Positions 44,746 through 54,275 of a stretch of 64,000 bases of DNA are shown in pieces (within the stretch, counting starts at the first letter, position 1; each line of letters opens with the position of its first letter). This DNA is from Lepidostoma basale (lineage: Eukaryota; Arthropoda; Insecta; Trichoptera; Lepidostomatidae). Location: the NCBI GenBank assembly GCA_022606425.2, contig JAHDVF020000988.1:558001-622000 (forward strand), in the 5' to 3' direction. The translations under genes and the position numbers were made by a program. Below the pieces are notes generated by a model. The model made no database searches. It was not told the DNA's origin and saw only the letters and a list, made by a program, of their open reading frames with translations.

Positions 44746-44849
44746 TAAACCATTATAATTAATCATATGTTTAACTTTTTTAAATATGTATTATATATAT
44801 TGTGGTAGCGCGTAATTGGCCTTTTTTTATTGTTTCTATGAACAAAAAA

Positions 44850-44905
44850 AAACATCACGCCGTTTTTCCAAAGGGGTAGGCAGAGAGAATGGACCGCCAC
44901 TACTC
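44850..44905 (-). mobile_element. LINE-A extreme 3' end cut by a TIR element
   Basis: CATCACGCCGTTTTTCCAAA, GGGGTAGGCAGAGAGAATGG and ACCGCCACTACT are the last 50 bp of the family. The match stops about 20 bp before the TIR element. Confidence 0.65.
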
Positions 44906-44928
44906 GATGATGTTTTTATATATGTATA

Positions 44929-46899
44929 TTAGGGTGTCCCTTATTTTTCAAAGTTTTAATTTTACAATGAATAGGCTATTGTTTTATTCATTTGGGCCTA
45001 AAACATCCGAAATCAATTTTTTTCCTTATTCGAAACAGTGTAACCCGTGCCGACTTGCGCGTAAAGATGTCCCATACAAATTGCGTCACAGGAGCGGCGT
45101 ATTGTCGTTGTTATTATCATTTAGTTTCGACTTGTCGGGTAGTAACGACGGATTGTTTTATATTTCAAAGATGTCAGTGGAACTAAGAAGCAATATAAAA
45201 AGTATTTTCTTGGTTGGTGAAGTAAATCACCAAATAACAGGTGTAAACAACTATCTAATCGTCAAGTTCTCGCAGTTCTATTTTTCAACATACGTGAAGT
45301 TAATTTGACTGTTAATGAAAGCGCAAATCTTGTCATTCTGGAGTGCAATATATTTTGAAAAAAGGCTATAATACCTACCAGAGCTGTTCGTAATTATGTT
45401 AAGAAATTAGTGGATCTTTATCAGGTCTGACGAGAACTCCAAAAAATAGCAAGAAGATTCAAGACTTACATAGGCGCCGCGAAAAGAACTTTCAACTTGA
45501 ATTAGATTATTTATTCGATACCGTACACGCCAATGCTCTTGAATGTACTGTGATAAGACACCATCTTATACAGGATGCTTGAACGGAACTTGTGTGCAAA
45601 AACTAGAAAGAAATTTGTTACTCTTTGCTGGCCGCCATCATATATAAGAACTGATGCTCAAAAGTGCGCAAAATCGATTGTACGAGATGATTTTAGAGAA
45701 CTCATTGAGCTTGTTATTGTTTTTCTGAGTGGAGGAAATGAAAATAAAATAAAAATCAGACCTGCTGGTCCAATGCATCAAGCACGATGGATGGCAAGAG
45801 CTATTTACTCCTTAAAAATACTTTTGCTGCATTCCCAGTTTAAAATGTGCGCTAAGGTTAAACAAGCTTTACGAGATGTTTGTTTATTTATTGTGGCAGT
45901 TTATGTGAAGCCCTGGCTTGAATGAAGTTTAGCGATAAAAGCTCCGAATCAAGATTTTTGTTTTTGAAAGACCTTAAAAGATTACGAAGAAGTTGACAAT
46001 TTCCAAAGCGGCTTTAAACAAGTTCAGTCAACATTTGTGGTTCTTATCAGAGGAAATAGCCGGTTTTTTATTTTTTTTATGACAACGTTGATAAGCAGAC
46101 TAAAGGAAACATTGTAGAAAACTTACAAAAATAAAGTTTTGGTGATTCGGGAAAGAAATATGTTCCATCGAAGGAACAGATGTCTAGGTCTCTATATGGT
46201 ACGTAAGTAGTGTTTAATCTGGTATTTAATTTAGAACTTATTTGTTTTCTTTATAGGTACTACAAGTATTTGTTATCATGTTTTATGAAAATCTTTGAGT
46301 GATTTTGTTTCTGTCAAAAGTAAAGATTTATTTTCACAACTGAAACTTGATAGTAATTTCCTTCAATAAAATGTATCTTCATAGAAAGGCAGCGCGGTGT
46401 TTGTGGAAGCTAAAAATAAGGTTACTAGCTTAAAAGCAGTTAATGACATAGCTGAAAGAGCTGTTAATCTAATGACAGACTTTCATGATTTGCCTACCGC
46501 AGATGAAAAACATAAGCAGTTCATATTATGTTGTGTGCAAGAACACAGAAAAATTTACGCAGACTGTAAAAAAAGAGACTTTGAACAGGAAGTATCCATG
46601 TAAATATATATAAATTTGAATCTTTTTTGATAATTATATGAAGATCATTTTATAAATATGTGTTTTTATCAATATTTATCTAACATAATGGTTTTAAATG
46701 ATCATCTACAACTACATTTAAGAGACACTTAAATCACATATTTTCTTAAACTTTGAGGGCAAGTCGGCACGGGTTAGAATTAACGTAGGAAGTTGAAATT
46801 CTGTATTTGGGTAACTAGTAGACTATTAAAAACAATTAGGGGGTATGCGTTTCAATAATCCAAAAAAAAAAATTTTTGCCCATATAAGGGACACCCTAA
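44929..46899 (+). mobile_element. DNA element with 16-bp terminal inverted repeats
   Basis: TTAGGGTGTCCCTTAT at 44929-44944 is repeated in exact reverse complement at 46884-46899. TGTATA is duplicated directly outside both ends (44923-44928 and 46900-46905), giving a 6-bp target duplication, with the caution that the target is AT-rich. The 1971-bp interior carries a broken gene on the + strand (separate entry) and a pair of matching GCCGACTTGC / GCAAGTCGGCACGGGTTA blocks near each end (45048-45057 and 46760-46777), extending the inverted-repeat symmetry. Superfamily not assigned from these ends. Confidence 0.8.
45263..46603 (+). pseudogene. Broken gene of an unnamed multi-copy arthropod family, probable transposase
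   Basis: Pieces in order across frames: QVLAVLFFNIREVNLTVNES (45263 on), IPTRAVRNYVKKLVDLY, SKKIQDLHRRREKNFQLELD and YLFDTVHANAL (45447-45545); a 116-codon open stretch 45575-45925 with GPMHQARWMARAIYSLKI; FLKDLKRLRR; a SEEIAGF/DDNVDKQTK region (about 46050-46130); and 46397-46603 with VTSLKAVNDIAERAVNLMTD and KHKQFILCCVQEHRK. I know this order from uncharacterised, highly copied proteins in aphids, beetles and wasps; I have no function name for it. At least five stops or frameshifts. Being enclosed by terminal repeats suggests it encodes, or was captured by, the element's transposase. An A/T intron-like gap lies at about 46200-46390. Confidence 0.65.
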
Positions 46900-46919
46900 T
46901 GTATATATTATATATATTA

Positions 46920-47495
46920 CAATCGTTGTTTTTTTACCATTAATAAAATAAAATTAAATCAAATTATAGTTTAGTACAATGAGGTATAGTCTATTATCTC
47001 TATGACCGCCTTGCAGAACATTTACAATACTACTTATACAATGAAACTTAAATTACTCCAGCCCAGTAGTGAGGGAACTGTCGCATAGACTTCACTAACG
47101 AAGATTAAGTGGGCTATTTAGAATATCAAATCGGCCAGGGAGGGATTAATGAGGAAATAGTTGATATGTCAGCAAAAGCACGGGAAGGGAAAGCTCGAGG
47201 TATATAATTTAGCCGGCCCTGTCCCGAGAATTCTCTAAGGAGACCTAAATCAACTTATCACGCATAATTTCACGCATACAAAACGTTTAACAAACACATA
47301 CGTGCATATTAGATTTGTAATTCGTGTAACAGTCTCGAATACCTATATTATATATTGTTTTTTTACTGGTATTCTATAGAAACAAAAGAGTGTTGGAAAA
47401 CATAAACCGTTTTTTTATTAACCTATTTGTTTTATTATTTATTAACTGTTTTTCATCATATTCTACTTCAATAATTTTAATTTTAGATAAACTAA
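46920..47495. other. Unassigned DNA
   Basis: 47040-47250 is GC-richer (CAGCCCAGTAGTGAGGGAAC, CGGCCAGGGAGGGATTAATG) but not placed in a family. Confidence 0.35.
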
Positions 47496-47499
47496 AGAC

Positions 47500-47765
47500 G
47501 TTCGAATTATATGTTAACGATGAAAATGGAATCAGAAATAGAGGAAGACCGAGGAAAACGTAGCACGATCAAATAAATCAAATATTGAATATGAGGCCAT
47601 GTGAGGAATCAGAGAAATCGACGCGTCTGCATGACACGATGTATGAATGTTGAGGAAGCAAGAGAAATATGTCAGGAAAGAAAAGTGTGGCAGTCCATTC
47701 TTTCTGCCTACCCCTTCGGGGAGACGGCGTGATGGCTTGTTAGTTAGTTAGTTAGTTAGTTAAGA
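47500..47765 (+). mobile_element. LINE-A 3' end with (TTAG)n tail
   Basis: YVNDENGIRNRGRPRKT, SINQILN, HVRNQRNRRVCMTRCMNVEE, AREICQERKVWQSILSAYP, FGETA, then GGCTTGTTAGTTAGTTAGTT. A few substitutions; close to the 20834 copy. Confidence 0.8.
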
Positions 47766-47847
47766 CGTTGACACTGTGGAATTCCATAATGACGAATTTT
47801 TATTAATTAAAACACTCTTTTTTTCATTTAAACGTTTATATCATTCT

Positions 47848-47877
47848 CCCGATGATAAAGGTGTAAGCCTTCGAAAC
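47848..47877 (+). other. HHL motif, GATGATAAAGG type
   Basis: CCGATGA, TAAAGGTGTAAGCCTTC, GAAACTTG. Stem AAGG/CCTT; core lost at C-U. Confidence 0.4.
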
Positions 47878-47957
47878 TTGAAAACCTCAAATCAGTAATA
47901 AGTTTTAATTTTTAATATAAATCTATTTGTTCAAATCCTTTTAAATTTTTTCCGTCG

Positions 47958-48397
47958 ACAAATTTCAAAATAACGTTACTGAGCATGCGCACTCGAATCG
48001 GGCATGCGCATTCGAAGCATTTCTTTGTCCCCTCGAAGTATTTTCTCTCACTCCCTTGTTTTCAAAATATTCTCATTATATTTTTAATTATATCCGTTTT
48101 GTCTATATATATTATGATAAATGAAGTAGGTACATTAGTTCTCCACGAACGATCCTTTTTTTACGTATATTTTACTCTTATGTACCTCGAATCAGTAATA
48201 AGTTTTAACGATAAGAATCTATTTCTTCAAATCCGTTTGAAATATGACAAATAAATTGTTTTCTGACTGACGACAAATTTCAAAATAACGTTACTGAGCA
48301 TGCGCACTCGAATCGAGCATGCGCATTCGAATTATTTCTCTGTCCCCTCTAAGTATTCTCTCTCACTCTATCATTTTCCAAAATATTCTCATTTTGA
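47958..48397 (+). repeat. Two direct repeats, 313 bp apart
   Basis: CGACAAATTTCAAAATAACG, TTACTGAGCATGCGCACTCG, AATCGNGCATGCGCATTCGA and a CTCTCACTC..TTTTC.AAAATATTCTCATT block occur at 47958-48083 and again at 48271-48397. A third, diverged piece is at 61440-61530. GCATGCGCA also recurs inside each unit. Confidence 0.8.
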
Positions 48398-48500
48398 ATG
48401 TATACAAATACTTGTAGACAAATACTGGATTTTACCCATTGCGTGTACATTGATTTACCCGCAATGGGTAAAATCCAGTATTTGTATACATTCAAAATGT
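48389..48500. repeat. Inverted repeat around ATTTTACCCATTGCG
   Basis: CATTTTGAATGTATACAAAT and TGGATTTTACCCATTGCG mirror CGCAATGGGTAAAATCCAG and TATTTGTATACATTCAAAATG. The left arm has an extra duplicated ACTTGTAGACAAAT. A single arm recurs at 62745-62800. Confidence 0.85.
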
Positions 48501-48559
48501 TGTATTAAAACTGGTCCAAGTTAAAAGCATAAAAAATTGGAGAGCCATCTCCAGGCGTT

Positions 48560-48976
48560 GTCTAGCACCGTATGATAATTGCATAGTCTTTCACATTGCA
48601 CCAATAAAAAAAATCTGCCTAATGCTTACATCTAATCTTAATAGATGGCGCTAGCGTAGATTGAACTAATAAATGTGAAGTGTTTCTCAACATTGTAGCA
48701 TGTATACATCTTTCAAAAAATTGTCAGACGTGATGGTCGTAAGAAGGGCAAAATAGGGAATGTCGTTAACATAAAGCGATCGCTTAACCCAGCCAATGAC
48801 AGGTCATAAGTCCTGTAAGCGCCTCGACCACCATATTCTGTTCCCAGAAAACAATTTACATCTTCGTCTCTATTGAGATACAATTAATTCTCAAAATATT
48901 CTCGTTCTCTATTTTATTACATACGGGTTTTTGTCTATTTATATAATGATAAATGATGTATATTTATATAATGATA
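48560..48976 (+). repeat. Dispersed repeat, also at 62440-62735
   Basis: Shares with 62440-62735 the ordered blocks AATGCTTACATCTAAT, GTAGATTGAACTAA, GTGTTTCTCAACAT, TTGTCAGACGTG, CGTAAGAAGGG, ATAAAGCGATCGCTTAACCC, CAATGACAGGTCATA, CGCCTCGACCACCATATTCT and TTACATCTTCGTCTCTATTG. No coding frame. The copy continues as ATACGGGTTTTTGTCTATTT and ATAATGATAAATG, then is split by the insertion at 48977. Confidence 0.85.
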
Positions 48977-49414
48977 GGGGTTTGAATTGTTAGTAGGGTC
49001 GCGGCGAGTCACATCTTGCTGGAGGGTGTGATTCTAAAAAATGCTGTGAAACGCCCAGTTGCATTCCACCGGCAACACTACTGACTAGTTAGCGTCCCTG
49101 TCGCGAACCCTGGGCAATGGGATCACACTCATAACCGTGTGATCACAGCAGATAACGAGGGGATGAAAGGCGAGTTTCTGGCGCCTTCAAACCAGATCCA
49201 ACCAGCTAAGGGAAGGTAACCCCGACAGAAAAATCCGCCAAATAAGGCAACGGGAAACTACTCTGGTCACCTTTTACCAGGAATCACTATGGCGAGAGTG
49301 GACAGGAATAATAAGAGTTCAGAACCTGTTCTAAATGGCGCAGGATAGAGATGCTTTGCTGTAGTGATCGCCAACGTTGGGGGGACCTGACACGGCACCA
49401 AAAGATGAAGAGAG
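48977..49414 (+). mobile_element. LINE-E-tailed insertion with 11-bp target duplication
   Basis: ATATAATGATA is duplicated exactly at 48966-48976 and 49415-49425. The 438-bp insert contains CGCGAACCCTGGGCAATGGG, CCAGCTAAGGGAAGGTAACC and GCCAACGTTGGGGGGACCTG, and ends GGCACCAAAAGATGAAGAG. The end block matches LINE-E 3' ends. A short element with a clean duplication suggests either a 5'-truncated LINE or a non-autonomous partner. It lies about 28 bp from the spondin-like splice donor. Confidence 0.75.
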
Positions 49415-49443
49415 ATATAATGATAAATGAAGTAGGTACTTAC

Positions 49444-49618
49444 CAGTATAGACAGTGTTGGGTACGTAGCTGTCGGAGCCGCCCGAGATCTTGAGGAAGT
49501 AGCGGCCGTCCACGCGCGTGCGGCCGCCCATGCGTCCCTCCGGCGTGCGGTCGCAGCGCAGGCCGCGCGCTGGCCTCAGAACAGCCAGCGCCGCCAGGAG
49601 CCACAGCTCACCGCGCAT
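49444..49618 (-). CDS. First coding exon of a spondin-1/F-spondin-like secreted protein
   Basis: The start ATG (49616-49618 on the minus strand) opens 58 codons plus one base, ending at a GTAAGT donor (49438-49443), so the intron is phase 1. Residues 1-19 form a signal peptide with the hydrophobic run LWLLAALAVL. The mature part begins LRCDRTPEGRM and continues VDGRYFLKISG, DSYVPNTVYT. A first cysteine, a basic-Gly stretch, then 'Y.P...Y' is the start of the reelin domain of F-spondin family matrix proteins; a split valine codon (G|TN) would fit the usual YTV there. GC content is near 70% against AT-rich surroundings, typical of a real first exon. Known family members are extracellular, with reelin and spondin domains and thrombospondin repeats; none of the later domains is in this window. 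Alternative: another reelin-domain protein. Downstream exons lie at lower coordinates or outside. Confidence 0.65.
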
Positions 49619-49640
49619 CGTGGCGGTGGCGATGGGGCAC
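49619..49640 (-). other. 5' UTR part of the same exon, with upstream splice acceptor
   Basis: Twenty-two transcribed bases (GTGCCCCATCGCCACCGCCACG) precede the ATG. Just upstream on the minus strand lies GTGTGTTTTTTTAG, a good polypyrimidine tract and AG acceptor (AG at 49641-49642). So a non-coding upstream exon and a 5' UTR intron at higher coordinates are implied. Confidence 0.6.
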
Positions 49641-49681
49641 CTAAAAAAACACACATTATTGAATTTCATATTAAATTGAAA

Positions 49682-49905
49682 CGACTAACTAAGTAACCAT
49701 CCATCATCGCCGTCTTTCTAAGGGAGTAGGCAGAAATAGTGAACTGCCACACTTTAACCGACACTGCGCGGCACTCCATCCTTCTCTTTCGCCCCCCGGG
49801 AGACGCGGTGTGATGAGTTGCGAATCTCATTCGTACCAAAAAGCATCTCCCACGCACACTTCGATCATCCAACAACCACAAAATAAATTAAAAACAAATA
49901 AAACA
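49682..49905 (-). mobile_element. A-tail element inside the upstream intron
   Basis: From right to left: TTGGATGATCGAAGTGTGCG, GGGAGATGCTTTTTGGTACG, CATCACACCGCGTCTCCC, GGATGGAGTGCCGCGCAGTG, then CTACTCCCTTAGAAAGACGG and GTTACTTAGTTAGTCG. Diverged, 5'-truncated; 42 bp from the splice acceptor. Confidence 0.7.
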
Positions 49906-50176
49906 AAAGTAAGTATGAAACATATTTTTTATTAAATTTTCGTATGAAGCATTCACGTTGTGGTAAGACATTTTAAATTTTATTAATATTATTTGTATTT
50001 TAAACTAAAATAAAAATAAAAACACTGCACATGTTTAAATACAAATGGATTCTCTGAATTTGCCAATCATCTTTTAGATTCCGAGCATTCATTCAAATCC
50101 GGCGTAAAATTAATTAATAAAAATGGTATAAGTATTAAATTAAATAATTTAGAAGCTTTAGAAAAAAGGGTTAAAA

Positions 50177-50545
50177 GGGGAAGTAGGGCTATGATGGGTT
50201 TACTTTACTGGAAAATATGCCTGTACAAAATGTCGTAAGACGCCATGCTGCATTTACTACAGCAACACTACTATCAAGTCCAATTCTCTAGCGTCCACGA
50301 GAGGTATTTTAACGACCCCGCGAACCCCGGGCAATGTGGCACTTAGTGCCATAGTAGATAGAGAGAGGACGAATGGCGAGCTTCCAGCGCCATAAAACTG
50401 GATACACCCAGCTAAGGGAAGGTAACCTCGACAGAAAATCCTCCAGAGAAGGTAAGGGGATACCACTCTGGATATTTTTCCCCAGGTCATCACCAAGGGT
50501 GATAGTCAACGTTAGAGAGACCTGACAGGACACAGAAAGAAGAAG
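50177..50545 (+). mobile_element. LINE-E-tailed element, second copy
   Basis: Ordered matches to 48977-49414: GTAGGGCTATGATGGG, AGCAACACTACT, TAGCGTCC, CGCGAACCCCGGGCAATG, GGCGAGCTTCCAGCGCC, CCAGCTAAGGGAAGGTAACC, ACTCTGGATA, GTCAACGTTAGAGAGACCTG, then AGAAAGAAGAAGAAGAGAAG. Confidence 0.75.
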
Positions 50546-50549
50546 AAGA

Positions 50550-50945
50550 GAAGTTTTAGAGATTAAAAAAGCCATAAACAGTAACCAGAATATTATCAAC
50601 AACGAAATCTTTCAGTCCTATTATTAACTTATTTCCAGCGAAGCTAAGTAATCCTTGAACTGTTTTTTTCCCGTCCATTCGTTATGATTGGTTGCATTAG
50701 TAATTATATCTACTTGACATAAGTTATAGATTAGATAAGTTATATACCTGAAGATATAGATTATGAATAAGAAAAAATGAATAGTTACAAATAATTTGAA
50801 CTGCGATCAATTTGAACGATGGCGTATTAAAGAATTTCCATGTATTAGAGACAGCCTAACAGATTGGTTAAAAATATTACGTGCGTATATTTTTCCGTTC
50901 AAAAAAGCGACTAATTTCCGTTCAAAAGAGTCAAAATAGCGACTA
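50550..50945. other. Unassigned DNA
   Basis: No supported feature. Confidence 0.4.
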
Positions 50946-50951
50946 ATTTGC

Positions 50952-50999
50952 TATCTGATCATGCCAAGCGAATATAGACTCGCTTGGCATGATCAGATA
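50952..50999. repeat. Perfect 20-bp hairpin with 8-base loop
   Basis: TATCTGATCATGCCAAGCGA and TCGCTTGGCATGATCAGATA are exact reverse complements around ATATAGAC. A further GTCTATATTCGCTT at 51032-51045 is complementary to AAGCGAATATAGAC, which spans the end of the left arm and the loop. No transposon context or poly-U seen. Confidence 0.85.
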
Positions 51000-51049
51000 A
51001 TGATTGATACTCAAGTCATACGAACATTAAGGTCTATATTCGCTTGCAC

Positions 51050-51940
51050 TACGAAATTTTTCAATTAATTTATTAATTTATAATGTTAATTAGAGCTCGA
51101 TTAATAACAAAAATATGCCTATGATCACCGCCGTATTCCACTTAATAAAGTGTATAAGTTTGAAAAGGATCTGTTCAGGAATAACCTCGGAAAAAGTCCA
51201 CACACAGACCTAAGATTGAGTTTTATTTATATGGAGATTAACTTCTACCAAGAAATTTCTACTAAGACTATGTTATTGACGCTTATAATCAACATATGAC
51301 TGACGCTATTTATATTAACGTGAAGTGAAATATTATATAATGTTCTGCAGAAAAAGTAAAAGTCATTCAAACAGCGGCTCACTACTACGGTTGAGCAAAT
51401 ACAACGTAAATTCAGCACCAGTTTATTCAATTTACAAATTAAACTCACCTTGGCGATATACGAAGGAAGACTTTCTTTCAAGTCGAACATGCCGTGACTG
51501 TATAACGCTGGATGTGTACGACTTTGTATGCGACACATAGAAGACGTGGATAAATTCCGTGAACGTGAGACAAGAAGTTTATACGTGCGATGACTACCTC
51601 CGAAAGTTCGCTTGAGATTTCAGCCTTCTCTGAAAAGCTCTGGCAATTAAAGCTTTCAAACTGTTCGCCGCTCACATGACGATTCACTGAACTGCTGAGG
51701 AGATAAACTTTAATTAAATGTGATGTCTAGTTTTACTTCAGTACCTATTAAATAAATGTTTAATTGTATTGAAGTTCCATATTTATTAATGAAGTAATGT
51801 CGTCGACCTGGAGTTAATAAATGTCAAAGAATACAGGAAAATGAAACCAATTATATTATTCGATAGTTCAAAGACAATTATAACTTCTCTATATTTGCCA
51901 TAACTTTGTATTGCGAATTGTGGAACAATAATTATTTTAA
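51050..51940. other. Unassigned DNA
   Basis: Overlapping frames at 51245-51687 on both strands show no family resemblance. Confidence 0.4.
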
Positions 51941-51944
51941 AATT

Positions 51945-52360
51945 AAATAAAAAAACATGTTTCGAACACAGAAGCCCTTCATCAGTGATATAATTTTTTT
52001 TTTAAATCTTGAATGTGGCCAGTTTTGACAGATATTAAAATGATTTATTTCCGAACGTTTATGGTATGCTTCGTTATAACAAATATTTAGAATAAATTTA
52101 AAATAATAATTTAATATTCTTTTTGGGGTCCAGGTCTAAATCTTACAACAAAATAATTAAATCAATTATTGGACTTGACATTCAATTTATTTGATTATTA
52201 ATAATATTTTCTTTATGTTTAATTGCTTCATTATTTTCCAAAATTTCGAGATTATTCAAAGTTATATTTTTTATTATAAACATGTAAAAATTTAAAGGCA
52301 TTACTTTTATTGAATGAATGACCTTTTTCAATGAGATGGTTTGCGAATTAGGAAAAGTTA
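51945..52360 (-). mobile_element. Penelope-like element 3' end (PLE copy 3)
   Basis: The minus strand opens FANHLIEKGHSFNKSNAFKF and LHVYNKKYNFE, then with a frameshift LEILENNEAIKHKENIIN and NQINLNVKSNN, matching the GIY-YIG C-terminus of Penelope-like elements (histidine-rich 'H.f' region, 'LE..EI', 'NQ.N..s'). CCTGGACCCCAAAAAGAA and CGTTCGGAAATAAATCA follow, and the HHL motif at 51955-51985 ends it. Best PLE copy here. The reverse transcriptase core is absent. Confidence 0.65.
51955..51985 (-). other. HHL motif beside PLE copy 3
   Basis: The minus strand reads CTGATGA, AGGGCTTCTGTGTTC, GAAACATGT. Core complete; stem II weak (GGG..TTC). Confidence 0.55.
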
Positions 52361-52370
52361 TTATAAGAGC

Positions 52371-53115
52371 TAACTAACTAACCATCACGCCGTCTCCCCG
52401 AAGGGGATGGCAGAAAGAATGGACTGCCACGCTTTTCTTTCCTGACATATTTTTCTCGCTTCCTCAACATTCATACATCGTGTCATGCACGCGCGTCGAT
52501 TTCTCTGACTCCTCACATGGCCGACATTCAATATTTGATTTATTTGATCGTGCCACGTTTTCCTTGGTCTTCCTCTATTTCTGGTACTATTTACATCATT
52601 AACATATAATTTTTTTACCATTCTTTCTTCATTCATTCTTTCCATAGGTCCAAACCATCTTAATGATCCTTTCATTATTTTGTTCATGACACCATCATTC
52701 GCACCGCATTCACTTCTTATATTTTCATTCGACACTCTATCGTACACAGAATATCCACACATTCGTCTAAGAGATCTCATGTCTACTGCATTTATTCTAC
52801 TTTCACCCTTCCTTTGCCAGTTCCATGCTTCGCTTCCATACATAAAGGTCGGTAGAAGAACACCATTGTGCACTGCCATTCTAGCTTTTTGGATAGGTTT
52901 TTGTTTGCGATGACAACTTTAAGTGCACCATTCACTTTGTTGCCTGCCCCAACCCTTCTTTCAATATCCCTCTCCACTCTCCCATCTCTTGTAAACATAC
53001 TACCTTAATACACAAACTCAACTACTTGCTCCAAATTTTCACCATTCGCGCTAATGTTGCAGACTGTCATGGTTTCTTCCTTTTCAAAAATCATTACCTT
53101 GGACTTATTAACATT
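52371..53115 (-). mobile_element. LINE-A C-terminal copy, longest and best preserved
   Basis: The minus strand reads MNVNKSKVMIFEKEE, NLEQVVEFVY then a stop, GSMFTRDGRVERDIERRVGA, GNKVNGALKVVIANKNLSKK, a frameshift, then an unbroken 164 codons 52879-52385: MAVHNGVLLPTFMYGSEAWN, INAVDMRSLRRMCGYSVYDR, SECGANDGVMNKIMKGSLRW, RNRGRPRKTWHDQINQILNV, RACMTRCMNVEEARKICQE, AFGETA-like end, GGTTAGTTAGCTC tail. NKSKVM is the end of the reverse transcriptase palm. Catalytic FADD-type box is not included, so this is 5'-truncated. Confidence 0.85.
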
Positions 53116-53225
53116 CATCATCCGATCATTTCGCAAAGAGACATCTTATATATGTACTTTCATTCTAAATTGAAGGTTACACCTAGTTATTCATATAAAA
53201 AAGATAAGCTATAATAATGCACTAT

Positions 53226-53650
53226 AAACTAACTAACTAACCATCACGTCGATTCCCCGAAAGGGTAGACAGAAAGAATGAACTGCAACGCGAGAGACGC
53301 GGTGTGATGGGTTGCGAACCTCATCGCCACCAATAGGCATCTCCCGCGCACACTTCAATCATTCAACGTCTACATAATAAATCTAAAACAAATTATACAA
53401 AATACAATGATATAAAATAAAATAACATATAAAAATAATTTAACACATAATGTTCTTTTAGATGGTGCACTTGTCGTCAGCTGGACGATCCGGACATTAA
53501 TTTGTGTTTATTTAATTTTTTATTCCACTTTTTTCATTTTAATTAGGCACTTATCACAATCCAACACCAGCAAAAACTTGAAAATTTGATTGAAGAATTT
53601 ATTCAAATTGTCATTGGAACAAATGAAAAATTTATTTTGACACCTGTCAA
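53226..53650 (-). mobile_element. A-tail element, near full length
   Basis: From right to left it contains TTTTTCATTTGTTCCAATGA, CAATTTGAATAAATTCTTCA, GTTTTTGCTGGTGTTGGATT, TAAGTGCCTAATTAAAATG, a GGTGGAC-like gap, TGCACCATCTAAAAGAACAT, then the common GGGAGATGCCTATTGGTGGC to GGTTAGTTAGTTAG end. A deletion removes the GATGCGGCACTCCATCC block. Matches 55392-55817 along its whole length. Confidence 0.8.
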
Positions 53651-53654
53651 AATT

Positions 53655-54270
53655 ATTTTTATAAACGAAAAAACTCGTATTATTTTAACATCAGAAGAGT
53701 GAAAACGTATTTTGTGTCACAAATAACTATCACAAAGTGCGGCAACAATCAAATTGATCAAAACAATTCACTTATACAAGAAATATCTCCAAATTGACAG
53801 GAGCACCACATGAATCAAACCATTTTTTTTAAATCAGAACTATATACAATTCAAAATACAGCCAATAATAATAAGAACAATATTTATCTTATTGATATTA
53901 TTTAAAATAAATAATAAATAAATAATAGCAATCTTGTATTCTCCAGCTACCATTACTTGTAATGTAAAAAATATTTTTTATCACTTATAGAATTTTTAGT
54001 TCTTCTATTTTTAAACAACTTTTGTTTATTTTCTTTTCATTATGGAATTCTATACACTCAATCATACATCGATTGATTAAATATTAATCAATTGCGTATT
54101 TTTCATTCATTAATAATTGAACAAAAATTATTTCAAAACAATTATCATGTGACATTAGACCCGCGTTTTATGCAAATAATTATTTAGGTAAAAAAATAAA
54201 AAATATAAAGACGAGGAAGATCAATTTATTTAATCGGGAGTTTATAAACTGATATGTCATTACATTACAT
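53655..54270. other. Unassigned AT-rich DNA
   Basis: No supported feature. Confidence 0.4.
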
Positions 54271-54275
54271 TTCAT

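Noticed and set aside
44889..45308. 139-codon open frame at the left end of the TIR element as an intact gene
   Set aside because: It begins in LINE-A sequence, crosses the terminal repeat, and its frame differs from the conserved QVLAVLF segment, so it is fortuitous.
52385..52879. Intact host gene encoding a 164-residue protein
   Set aside because: It is the C-terminal end of the LINE-A reverse transcriptase, present in many broken copies in the same window.
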